The position numbers and the translations under genes were made by a program. 64,000 bases of DNA from Dermatophagoides farinae (Eukaryota; Arthropoda; Arachnida; Sarcoptiformes; Pyroglyphidae), in NCBI RefSeq assembly GCF_024713945.1, contig NC_134680.1:2566001-2630000 (forward strand). Reading direction: 5' to 3'. The notes under the pieces are model-generated. The model saw only the letters and a list, made by a program, of their open reading frames with translations. It was not told where the DNA came from and did not search any database. Numbering within the stretch: the stretch's first letter is position 1; each line of letters starts with the position of its first letter. Positions 1 to 12,100 of this stretch are shown here, piece after piece.

Positions 1-734
1 GTGATTCAGTTTTTGGCATTAAAAAATCATTCGGATATCGTTTATAACCCATTTTTTCGATAAGATCATTCAATTTTTTATCATAAAAAATATGATTTAG
101 AACTTCTCGATATTTAGGCCATTGTTTTCGATCAGAATCAGTGGATAACCCTAAAAAGTGATAACAATCGATTTTTTATAGTAGAAATTTATATAACTTC
201 AATTAGTTGATCATACCTGACCATGCTGGTGGCAAACTCTCAATATCATTTAGATACAATAATGGGACAATGCTAATCACATTAATCCAAGGTTTACCCG
301 AATAAAAAATAGCCGGTTGAAGTTTATGATTATCAACGATAAACAAATCTGGTTTGAATGTTTGTATAGCATTGCGTAGATGACGATCAATCTGAATTCT
401 TTTACTATCCGAATCCCACGGTATATCGGCTAGTCTTTCAATCTGTGATAATCGATTTTTATTGCCAAGTACGCCTTTTGTCAGAAGAAAATGAGCCGTT
501 TGTTCACCAGGTGTTTTATTGTTCGTTCCAGCCGTATCATTCGGGTTCATAATCAATTTCGTAGACAATTTCTTCGAATCCAAGTTCCGAAATTTTACCG
601 GCAAATTGTTTTTCCAGAAAAAATACAACACGATGACCACGTTTTAATAATGGTAAAGAAACGCCGGCACAAGCATTTACATGACCAACGCCCAATACCG
701 GCACGGCAAGAATTCGTTTCGATGAAATCGACAT
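1..734 (-). CDS. UDP-glycosyltransferase, N-terminal part (partial, frame broken)
   Basis: UGT family enzymes transfer a sugar from a UDP-sugar to small lipophilic molecules, often in detoxification. The N-terminus starts with an RILAVPVLGVGHVNACAG motif at residues 7-24, typical of the acceptor-binding half, followed by PLLKRGHRVVFFLE. The ATG is at 734-732. A second reading frame carries the rest: PGEQTAHFLL, FKPDLFIVDN and KPWINVISIVPLLYL, ending before a GT donor at 216-215. An intron of 66 bp (216-151) joins it to 150-1, which reads GLSTDSDRKQWPKYREVL, a clear UGT continuation. The gene runs off the left edge, so the sugar-donor signature is not visible. The two frames meet near 537-545 with one extra base and no intron there, so this is a pseudogene, an allele or an assembly indel. 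The family call is firm; the substrate is unknown. Confidence 0.85.
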
Positions 735-1147
735 ATTTTTTGATTAAAGTTTAAAACCTTAAAAAAAACAAACAAAAAAACAACGATGCAAAATAGAAAA
801 AGTCTCTTTTTATTATGAATTAAATCAAATTCATAAAAGTCTTTTATAGATAATAATTAAACTACAAAGTATGAAAGAAAGCATTCTGAATGAATAACAA
901 ATTAAAAAAAATAAGAAACAAATCTTTATCAACAAATTGTCAAACAGTTTTTTATGTAAATGTGTATGTACAGTCAGTTAGCCTGTCAAGGAGATCACAT
1001 GAGATTAGGTTTTTTGGATATCGTAATCGTAATATTGATATATTTTTGATTATGGCAATAACGACGACGATGATGATGACGATGACTAGTTTGGAAAATA
1101 ACATTGAATAGAAACAAAACAAAAAAAAAAAATATTTGATATAATAA
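735..1147. other. Intergenic spacer between two minus-strand genes
   Basis: A+T-rich spacer of 413 bp between the UGT start and the stop of the membrane protein gene. It must hold the UGT promoter and the 3'UTR of the upstream neighbour. It contains A-runs and a GAC/GAT-rich patch near 1062-1088. I see no coding signal. Confidence 0.6.
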
Positions 1148-2389
1148 TCAAGCTTCATTAATTTTTTCATTCGTAATTAAATGTGAATTTCTATCATTAT
1201 CATCATTATCATTTTCATTATTCATTGAAACTTTTATTTCATCAGAATAATATTTAGGAAATGGACAATCAAGTGCTTCTTGATATGTTGGTGGTAAATC
1301 ATTCGGTCTTGATGTAGATGTAATCAATTCTCTATTATTATTACGATTTGTAATGGCTAATTGATGAAGACGACGTTCCTGATCTGAATAGATTGTATCG
1401 GTTGATGATGAAGATGTTGTCATTGTAGTTGGTATCGGTGTTGTTGTTGTGGGAAATAATGTTTCATAATATTTGATTAGATAATCCAATTGAATTAGAT
1501 ATATTAATGAAACAATTATAATAATAATTGGTATGATTAACTGGAAAATATTCCACCATATTATGATCGGATCAAACAGTATTAGATATAATTTGATTAC
1601 TATTAAAAGAGAAAAATGAATAATTAATTAATTTTTCAAACAAAATCAATTAATATCAAACATACCAATCATAAAAATCATCGATATTGTTGTTGTCGAG
1701 GATAGTGTATAATTTTCATTATAAACACTATATAATGACATTAGATAAAGAAATAATGTTGCACAATCGATTATATTCGATTGTTGAACAATTTGTCGTT
1801 GTAATGCTATTTCCCATTTAGGTTCGGATTGTTGTTTTTGTTGCTGTTGCTGTTGCTTCTGATTCTGTTGAGTTTTATTTTTTGTATTATCATTATTATG
1901 ATTATTATCTATTGTTATATTATTTTGAAGATTCGATGATTTTTCATCATTATTTTGATTATTTTTATAAAAATTTTGATATTGTTGTATATATTGTCGA
2001 TGATGATCTTTGATTGTTAATAATTTTGGATTATTTATAAAATTATGATGTCGACGATGATGGTGATTAGAATTGTCACCAATCCAGGTTGTTAGCCGTA
2101 TTAATGTCAAAATGATGGCCATCATTAATAATATTGAATAAAATTGTTTAATACGTTCAAATAATATACATCGTTGTTGTTGTGATGATGTTATGTTCAT
2201 TGTTGTTGATTGTCGATGAATAATAATCGATTGATTCGATGATGATCGTCTTCGTGATATATTTGATGATGAATGTTGTATTGTTGATGATGATGTACCA
2301 GATAAACATTGAAAATTCAAATTAACACCAGCCGAATTATGGTGTCGTTGTTCTTCTTCCGGTGAACAATTTTCTATATCAAAAATCAT
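1148..2389 (-). CDS. Four-pass membrane protein with C-terminal PPxY motif (LAPTM-like architecture)
   Basis: Two exons: 2389-1666 and 1599-1148, with a 66 bp intron (donor GTATGT, acceptor TTTTAATAG, phase 1). The protein is about 391 residues. Hydrophobic segments are visible at roughly residues 88-108 (SILLMMAIILTLI), 205-222 (CATLFLYLMSLYSVY), 233-258 (MIFMIVIKLYLILF) and just after (FQLIIPIIIIIVSLIYLI). The first loop is very rich in Asn and Gln, with a run of about six Gln. The C-terminal tail carries PPTYQEAL, a PPxY motif of the kind bound by WW domains of Nedd4-family ubiquitin ligases. Four membrane spans plus a PY tail recall the lysosomal LAPTM4/5 proteins, but sequence identity is not convincing. 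The function is therefore inferred, and other small tetraspan families remain possible. Confidence 0.6.
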
Positions 2390-5091
2390 TTTTCAATCAT
2401 ATGAGAGAGAGAGATAGAAAGATATCAAAAGAAAAATCTTTAGAATTGAAAACAATTAAAAATATCTAAAAATATCCATATGCAACTTGTTTGTTTTTGT
2501 TTTTTTTTTTTGGTTCAATATGTTACTTTTTGGCTTTAGTATTTGTTTTTGACGAATGAAACAAAAATTTTCAAACATCGAATCTATTTATTTAAAGGAA
2601 AAAAAATGAAAAAAATATATATACACTTGTATTACATGTTCACCATTACATTTATATACATGCATAAATGGTAGCTATATAACAGATTATCTTTTCATCG
2701 GAATCAAACAAGTTTGTTTTTATGGCAAATCCATTTAGATTTCGTCATATATCAAAAATAATATCGATATATCGATATTAACAACAATAAAATTTCGTCA
2801 TTTTCATTACTATATATTATGAATAAATTTTGTAATGCTGACGTCATTAAATTTAAAGGAATGAAGACGAAGAAAGGGTGAATTTATTTTTTTATATATT
2901 TTAAATTATAATTCATTAATATCGAACTTACATCAATCAATGTGATGATGATAATGTTGATGATGATGATGATGATGACAATGAAATGAAGAAAATCACC
3001 GCCCTACATATTATTACTACAAACGACGTTGAAAATTTATTTGATCATTTGATTCAATGAGGAAATTTTAATCAATGTGTGTTGATTATGTATGTATGTT
3101 GGAATAAAAAAAAAAAAAAACACACACACACACTCACACATATACAAGGTCATCCAAGATTTTTCAAAAAAAAAACTTGAACTTGAAAAATGAATGTACA
3201 TGGCTTGAAGCAATATATTTTAGTGATTCGAATGAAGATGATGATCGATGAATGAATGAATATCACGTGTGTGTGTGTGTTTATTATATGGAATCTAATC
3301 AATTTATTTTTATCATCAATAATCAATTATTATTATTATTCGAATTTTATAAATTATAACCGATTCGAATGAATTCTTTATTTCATTTCATTATTATTAT
3401 CACAATCGAAAATATAATAAGACTTTATTATTTCCAATAATATTTCTTGTTTGTGTATGAATCCAGATTTTCTGTTGAGTTCATTTTTTTGAGAAATGCG
3501 AAATATTCATTCCCATTGAATGTTTAATTGGTTCTATTTTAACAACAACAACAACAACAACAACATTGATGTAATTATTTGTCACTACTATTGATTCATG
3601 CATTCGAATACACGCAATACATTCGTTTTTTTTTATCATAAAATCCAATTGAACAAAAATATTTATCATCTTTAATGAACTTGGAAAAAAATAAACATGT
3701 TTATCAAATGGTATATTATGATCATTTCATTCATTCATTCATTCACATTCCTTTTTTTCTTTGAAAAAAAAATTTATTGACAGAAAATTGTTGGCTATCT
3801 ATTCGAGATATGATGATTAAAAAAAACCACCATCATCAAATTTAGAAACGGTTTTTGTTTTCATATCTATAGAAAAGAAATCAGAAGAAAAAAAAATGCA
3901 AAGATGGCTATCAAGTTTGATTTCTAGGTAAAAAAAAAGAGTAGAAAAAAATCCAGCCGGAAGCAACAAAAAAAAAACAAGTTTTTTTTTACAATGAACA
4001 ATTTTGAATCATCATGTTCGTTTACAAATGCGACCAAGATCACGTATTCCATTCATTCATCATGCATGATCATTATCATATCCACACACACACACACACA
4101 CACCATATTTGAATTCGAATGTTGTTTATCGAACGATTGTTGTGTGACGATAATGACGTGGGTCCATTATTATTATCATTTTTTTCCAAGTTTTTTTTCT
4201 TCTTTAATCATCATCATGATCATGGAAATTTTGAAAATTGAATTTTTACCTCGAGGATAATAAAAAAAAATTTTTGGAAATAATAAAAAAAACATGGATG
4301 TTATATTCATAATATAGAATCATTTTCAATGAAAAAAATTAAATTTTTTTTTTCATAAATTAATTCAGAATGAAGAACTAAAGAAATTTCCGATACTTTG
4401 ATAAGCTTTAGGTAAATGTTGTCGTCATCGTCATCATCGTCATCAAATCATTGAAGGACAGTTTTTGGAGAAAACGATCGATATTTTTTTTTTTTTTTTG
4501 AATTTATAATCGATTTGTTTTTCTCCAATTCACTCACTTACTCCGCATAATCAGATAATAATAATGTCAAGTAGTAGTGGATTTTTTTTTCTTTTGGTTG
4601 GTTACTTATTTCTCATTTAAAAAAAAAATCCAGACATTTTTTTAATTTTTTGTCAAATATTTGAAATGTGGAGTGGTGGGTTTGGGGAACAAATACACAC
4701 AATCGATTGATTATTATACAATGAAATCGATTTATCACTCTTTTTATTTATTGAAATTTGATTTAATTGGCACACAACCCAATCCAAATTTTTTTTATTT
4801 ATTGGATCCGTATGCTAAGCACAATGGAAAATTATCAGGAAAATTAAGGATTTTTTTCCTGGATTTCAATTAAGATAAATGTTATTGTATTGGCATTTTT
4901 TTGGAACATTTTCTTTTGTTTTATCATTATCTTAATTGAACAAATTGATAAAATAATCTCACTTTATTGCTTTTATGGATTTTGAATAAAAGCCAATGGA
5001 TATCCGTTGATAACCATGATTATTTTAAATTTTTTTCTTCTCTCTTTTTTAATTTGTAAATCTGAAAAAAACAATTATTTGTTCGAACAAA
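2390..5091. other. Gene-poor spacer with microsatellites
   Basis: 2.7 kb without a supported gene. It holds GAT-trinucleotide runs (about 2944-2980), CA runs (about 3121-3140), a GT run near 3267-3282, an AAC run (about 3541-3565) and a (CA)10 tract at 4083-4103. The short open frames here are built on these repeats and on low-complexity A/T sequence. The right end should carry the promoter of the secreted protein gene. Confidence 0.6.
4083..4103. repeat. (CA)n microsatellite
   Basis: An uninterrupted CA dinucleotide tract of about 10 units in non-coding DNA. Confidence 0.95.
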
Positions 5092-5962
5092 ATGGCAAAT
5101 TCCATACGAATGATAATAGTAGGTTTGATTGGTTTATTTGTCTTGATTAATAACGGTATGTTACATTATATTGAATGCATAATGATTAATAATTTTGACT
5201 TTTCTTAATTCTCATATTCAAACATTTATAGTCAATATAGCCCAGGCCAGAAATCTTGTCATAATGGCTGCACCAACAACAAAGCCACCACCACATCCGA
5301 CAACAAAACCACCATCACATCCGACAACAAAGCCACCACCACATCCGACAACAAAGCCACCACCACCAACAACCCAACCACCGACACAACCACCGACAAC
5401 ATTAATGAATCCTGCTGAACTTTTACGTCGATTAATAACCAGAGCTGATCAATTGATTAGTGAAACAAAAACAGCATTAGAACAATATCGTTTGGATCGA
5501 AATTATTTTGCCGGATCATTGGAAAAAGAATTAACATCATTGATAAAATATACTGAACATTTGAAAAAAGAATCTGATGATGTTGATAGTTCAAATCCAT
5601 TTTTTCGTGAATTTGTTTATCATGCTGAAATGCAAGTTGGTAAAACAATGGGACGTATACATGAATTATTGTATCTAGGTGAAAAAGGTACCGATCCAGA
5701 ATATGTACAATTATTACATCTAATGGATGCATTGAAAACACGTGCATATGCTGATATTGGATATCTATTCATGCATGGTAAAAGTGATCAAGCACAAAGT
5801 ATTAAGGATGAAATATTACAGATTGAACAATTGGAACGTGAATTAAAATCAACCGATTTTAAGCTATCCCCACAGATTTCTGAACAAATTGTTGAAAAAA
5901 TTTTAGAACACGAACGTCGTCTTGAAGAGGAATTATATAAAATTGAAGAGGATAATCTTTGA
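5092..5962 (+). CDS. Secreted Pro/Thr-repeat protein with C-terminal helical domain
   Basis: Two exons: 5092-5155, then a 76 bp intron (GTATGT..TTTATAG), then 5232-5962, giving about 264 residues. The first exon plus the start of exon 2 encode a signal peptide (MANSIRMIIVGLIGLFVLIN, then a small/polar stretch), so the ATG at 5092 is preferred over the in-frame later Met. Residues of about 38-75 are tandem copies of PTTKPPPH/PTTKPPSH, ending in TTQPPTQPPTT, a mucin-like linker rich in O-glycosylation sites. The remaining ~190 residues are charged, amphipathic and helix-rich with no cysteine, ending in acidic helices. The pattern of three helices with an FFREF..YHAEM segment loosely resembles mite group 5/21 allergens (DIFEQYNLEMA). 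That is my inference, and I do not recognise the protein as a named family member. A polyadenylation signal lies at 5996. Confidence 0.7.
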
Positions 5963-5995
5963 ATCCAGAAATCGACAACACAATCTCACAATTAA

Positions 5996-6001
5996 AATAA
6001 A
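5996..6001 (+). promoter_or_regulatory. AATAAA polyadenylation signal of the secreted protein gene
   Basis: AATAAA lies 34 bp after the stop codon at 5962. A reverse-strand copy (TTTATT at 6022-6027) could serve the convergent EPG5 gene, so the two 3' ends probably overlap. Confidence 0.6.
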
Positions 6002-6148
6002 ATCAATTAGAAATAAATCCTTTTATTTTTATTGTTTATTTAATTTTCAATTAATTGTCAAATGACGAAAAAAATAAATCAACAATCACGATTTATATTA
6101 ACAACATGATTAACTGATCAAAATAAATCACAAATTGGTTATCGATGA

Positions 6149-9100
6149 TTAAATAAAATGTTTCATATAATTATGATTATTATAAAGATCTAAAAGCCAT
6201 CGTTGTATTAGATGAAAACGTTGTTGTTGATGTTGTGAAAGTCTTATATAATAACGAAGCCATTGTTTTGTCAATAATTCCATTTGATTATTATTCATTT
6301 GTCCACCATTACCATCATCATTATTATTATCATTTGGATTAATTAAATTATTAATTGCCGTATCAATTATTGGCGATGTTGGTTCACTGCTACCATCATA
6401 ATCATCATCATCATCACCGATTAAAAATATTGGTATTTCAGGATTATGATGATGATTATCAATTTCATTATTAAGTTCAATAATATTTTTTCGATTATTA
6501 TTATTATTCGATTGTTGATGAATATTATGCTGTTCTTGTTGATGATGATGATATTCATTACTACATTGTACCGATATGACCATTGGTTTAGTATAATCAA
6601 GTAACTTATCAATCAATGACCATATATCTTGAAATGATTTATTTTTACGCCAACTACGTATACGTTGATGAGATGTACGTATCAATTCGTTTAGATCAGT
6701 TTGTAATCGTTGACGAATTGTATCAACATTTGCAATTTTTGCTTGTGATTGTTCATCATGATCTGTTGTAGTAGATGATGATGATGTTTGATGGTAATCA
6801 AATTCAGGAAAAAATGTTTCCATCATTGTACAGGCACCATGTAGTACTAATGATTGTAATAGAAATAAACATTGATTTGATGGTGGTTTTTGTGTACGAA
6901 ATAGGCCAAAAAATCCACGATTTAATGAATCAGAAATGGATGAATTAAGTGATTGACATAATAATAATAATGTATGAATAGCTTGTGACACCTCTTCCTG
7001 ATGTATATCCAATGAAAGTTGATTCGGATCCATAAATCCTGTCTTTCGGGTATGTGATAATGGTGATGATGTTGATGATTGAGGTGGTAATGATAATAGT
7101 GATGATGATGATGAATTTTGTGCAATCTTTGCCGTATACACTATTGGCATATCCATCAATGATCGACTAGTTGATAGTATAGAAGAATTACTTTTGGTCA
7201 TCATAATATTGGTCGTCTTCAATGATGATAGATGATGTATAGAAATATTTAAACCATCACTAATTGAACTATGATCAAATGTAAGCAGATCAAATAATCT
7301 GCACCAAAAAAAACATTGTTTTGGTTCATCGAAAAATTTGCCATACAGCTGTTGGGAATGTTGCGGTTGAGTACCAAATTTGAAATGTTGTGCACATTGC
7401 ATCATTATACTGTATACATAACGACGTGTACAAATATCTGGCACGGTTCGATGCTTTAATCGGCGATGAATATAAATCAATAATAAAAGACAGCTACGAG
7501 TTTTGATGGATTCAAGCATAAAATCTTCAATATGATTCCCACTTGTTGTGATTGTAATTGGATCGCTATTATTACCATCACAATTCGTTGATGATTGTTG
7601 TAATAAATTTGTCTGTGAATTATTCAAAGTATTTAGATGTTTATTCAGATGAACAATTTCAAGGTTATCAATCAGATATTGTAGATCACCAGCAAGATCA
7701 AAATAATTTTCCAATAAACATTCGAGTAGAAAGATTGCCGTTTTAATTGAATAGATAATCTTTCCAATTGCAAATATAATTTCGGCAAATAATTGACTTG
7801 AAGTCATATAAGAAAATAAGGTAACAAAATGTGTAGCCAATCGATCACGAATAAATGAATCTTGAATTTCATTCAATGATTGTAACAGCTCACAAAATAT
7901 CGACACACGATCAGTCATATCAAATGAATCAATTGTCGGTCTTAATGATTCGATCGAATCTTTTAGGAATGAGCGCATAGAATCTGGATTTTTGGCAATA
8001 TAATCAACATTTTGATTAGCCAGATATGATATAAACGATCCGATAGAATGAGCATAATATATAACTTTTGCTGCATTTTGTTGTTGTCGAATTGGATCAG
8101 TTTCTGATTCGGTAACGGTGTCAACATTATGAAGTTGTACCAATGCTTTCAACAATCGCATAATGATCAACAATTGATTATCGCTATCCGAATCTGTAGA
8201 TTTCTGTTTGGTACTCAAATTTTTATCAACCATATCGATAGATACGCGTTTTTTCATCACTTCCAACAATGTTATGACAATTTTTTTGATTTTTTGACTT
8301 GGTAATAGCCAAAATGGAATGGTAGGAAAATCTACCTGTCCAATGTAAGGTTGATCGACTAACGATATGATTGTATAGGTAAGATTTTCCAAAATCTCAA
8401 CAGCATTATCGATCGAAATATGTTGTGGTGAATTAAGTAACGCTTGATTCCATTGTATTCTGGATATGACAAATGAATTAAGCCGTTCCACGGAATAACG
8501 TTCCATTACAATTGATTCATACATAAGTTTTATATCGGTAATGGATGGATAGAATTGTGACCAATTTTTTAGTTGTAATAATTTTGATTCAAACATTTCA
8601 ACATCGGTACGTTCGACTGATCGTGTTTCCAATATGAATGTCATAAATGGTTGCCATATACAGGAAAGTATCTGTGATTGGCCATCTGTTTTTTTTCCAA
8701 ATGAATACAAAAATAAAAAACAATTAAATTCAAACAATAGAAACCTAAAAATATTTACCATAAAATGAATCCAACATAAATTGAACGGAAATGATAAACA
8801 ATTGCCAAGCAAAACAAAAATGCTCCCATTGTATGAATTTAGTATTATGGCGGGGAAAGATCCAGGATCGCCAATTTTCAAAAAATGGCAGCCATATTAT
8901 AGAAATGTCGTCTGGCAATGTGGTAGCATTCGAATTGATCCAACAATATGATATGAATGTTAGAAATTGTAAGAATTTTACATTATAAATCTTGAAATGA
9001 TCTAAAAATTCTGGCTGTTGTTGTTGCTGATGTTGTGGATTATGGAGATTATGTTTAAATTCCAACATTAATTTAAGTAGATTATAAAGTTCATGTGATG

Positions 9101-12100
9101 TGAATAATTTTTGTCGCATAACATACATACGTAGATCATCATCGAATGTTTGATAATCAAAATCAATGATCGACAATTCACGTTCACAATCATCAATATA
9201 ACTACTATTTTCATTCAATTTTGGTCGTGTATATTTCGTTAACGATGAAAATGATGATAAACTTTTTGTATAAAAACCAAACGTATGTAGAATACTATTC
9301 CATAATGTCGGCGCTAATTGTTGTTCATTCATTCCTTGTAGCATATAGGCCAGAATATTTGTCATAAATATTGGAAAACGATATAATATCATATCCTGTA
9401 AATGTTTACGATAAAGATCATAGATAACAAGATAATCATCACTTGGATTTGGACCGAAAAATGTAAAACATTGAAATAAACATTCAAGAAGATCGAGACG
9501 TTGTTCATCCTTTAGATGTGATAATTGTAACCATGTAGCAACATCGAATTTACTTAATAATACGAAAATACTCTGCGGAGGTGATGTTAAATGCTGTTGT
9601 TGTTGTTGTTGTTGATGTTGTTGATTTAATCGTGATCCAATCAATTTATACATCTGTATAAACATTTTTGGCGATGTTTTCGATGGTGTTAAACATGGTG
9701 CTAATTGTTGTGTCAATGACATTGAAACACTTCGTTGTAATGCTGTATTTAGATAAAAATGATTAATTTCATCCACATAATTAGTGGATAATTTCTGTAA
9801 CATATCTAGAAAAATGTCCAATAATTGTCCAGTTAAATGATATTTAATACCAATTAGATTGATTGAATTTATCCAACCGGACATTGTTTCGAATAGACGT
9901 TGAATTCGTTGTTGTTGGTTATTATTTTCCGATCGTTGAGGATATGAACCATCGATATAGAAACGTAGAAGATAATTGGCAATTTTTTGCATAAAATATA
10001 TGGATGCAACTACTTTTTGTCCAGGTACATCTTCAATTAAGGATGTTATAATTGTATCCATTTCGGCGCGATTACGATCCAATTTTTGTTTAATATAATT
10101 ATTCAATAATGATTCAATGAATTCAAATTTAATTGCAGCAGGTTTTGTACAACCACTTGGATCAAATTCTGATCGATCACAGCTAATTCTTTGTATAAGA
10201 TCACGACTAACATCATGATATAATTTCGGTAGAATATCTTTACAGAATTCAACATTTAATGTATTAAATTTTTCCAATTGATTTTCAACAAAACGTGCTT
10301 CTTCAACAATATTATCGACAATCTGATGAATGATAACAAATACGATGGATATATCTTGTTCGGATTTTTGTCCATCAAAATCAACGGTAAATTGATTATT
10401 ATCATCAAGTACATAGCCTAAATTATATCCAATATCACTGTCCAGGAATAGAATATTACAATTAAGTGATGCGGTAAGTTTGGTAAAATATTCAATAATT
10501 TGTCCAAAACGATCACTCTGATTATATTCAACAGATTGCCTAATAGATTGCCTCGATGCGGCGGTATCGATAAATTGAATTTCATTTGATGATGATTCTG
10601 GAAGTTTGAGTAATTTTCGATCAATATTATTATTATCATTGTCATCGCCATTATCATTATCATCAAAATCGTCATTGAAATGCTTCAATGATTCAAGAAT
10701 TGGTTTCACTAATCGAATCCATGATTGTTCATGTAACAATATATACGATTGTAACGGTATTTTATGAACATAGTTGAGCATGAAAAATGTATTTAAATGA
10801 TCAAATTCGGGCCAAAAATTTTCCTGAATGAAATGATAATTATGGCCAACGATGATTTGTCGGCCACATGAAACCGATACAACTGAATTGAGTAATTTTA
10901 TCTGAATTTCTGGTTTAGCAAATTGTTCATCATCTAAATCGGCATATTGTAGAAAACGATTATCCTTGAGCCATATTCGATATGCACGGTATAATTTTAC
11001 TAAACGATCTTCAAATAATAAAGCCGATATTGAATCACTTTGTTGTTGCTGTTGCAGTTCATTTTGAACTAATTCAGAATCAATAGAAATTGAGTCATTC
11101 GTTGGTCGTTCATTATTCAATCGAATCCATCGTTGATTATGATAATCGAATAACGAATTCAATCGATCATTCAATTGTTTTAATCTTGTCGTATCAATAA
11201 ATCGATTACCAATCGTTGACAATGAATCAGTATAGAGAAAATAATTGGAGAAAAATTGTCGCCATAATAATGGTATCATTGGATGTGGATGACGATCAGA
11301 TGATGATTGTGAATCTGCTGTTGGAATCAATTTCAATAGATAAACTGTAAGTAAATTTAACGGTAATAACTGACATGGAAGCGGTGCCTTTTCATATATC
11401 GTACATGCTTGTGTTAATTCTGTTTCAATCATCGTATAATCGATATGTGTTTCATTCGAGTTCCACTGTGTTTTCCGTAATTCAAAAACCAAATAATTCC
11501 ATATATTAAACGTACGACGAATATCAATTTCGGTTTGCAAAAAAATCAGATACACTGGTTGTCGGATTCGAATTGATTGTTTTGAATTTAAACAATGTCG
11601 AAGTAATAGATGAAATGGTGTCATCCATGGTGATCGTATTAATGTTTTATCAGGTAGATATGCTGGTACATTTATTTCGTTTGAATACCAATACAATGAT
11701 AGCCATGATGCTGGTGATGATGAAGATGATAATACACCAGAACCGGAATTACCGGCAGACGATAATCCAGAAACGGAATCCAATTGTGTTAGTTTCCAAT
11801 TCATCATTCGACCATATAATTTTCGGCATAAATATTGTTGATATAATTTTAGACAATCACCATTTTCAAGAAGTAATTCCATCGATAATTGATCAAATAT
11901 TATCGTAATTTTTCCAAGTATCATATCGATAACATTCAGTGTACTTGATGATGATTGTAAAAATTGTGGCATAAATGATGATAACCATGATGATGTTTTC
12001 ATATTTAAGCAACGATTCATTGTTTCAAATAAACATTCAGTCCATGCTTGACATGTTTGTTGAGAATATTCTGTGCGGGAAAAATGTTTCCGTTGTAATA

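Noticed and set aside
3994-4260. 88-codon plus-strand open frame
   Set aside because: It is built on a (CA)10 tract and T-rich runs, with no domain, splice or codon support.
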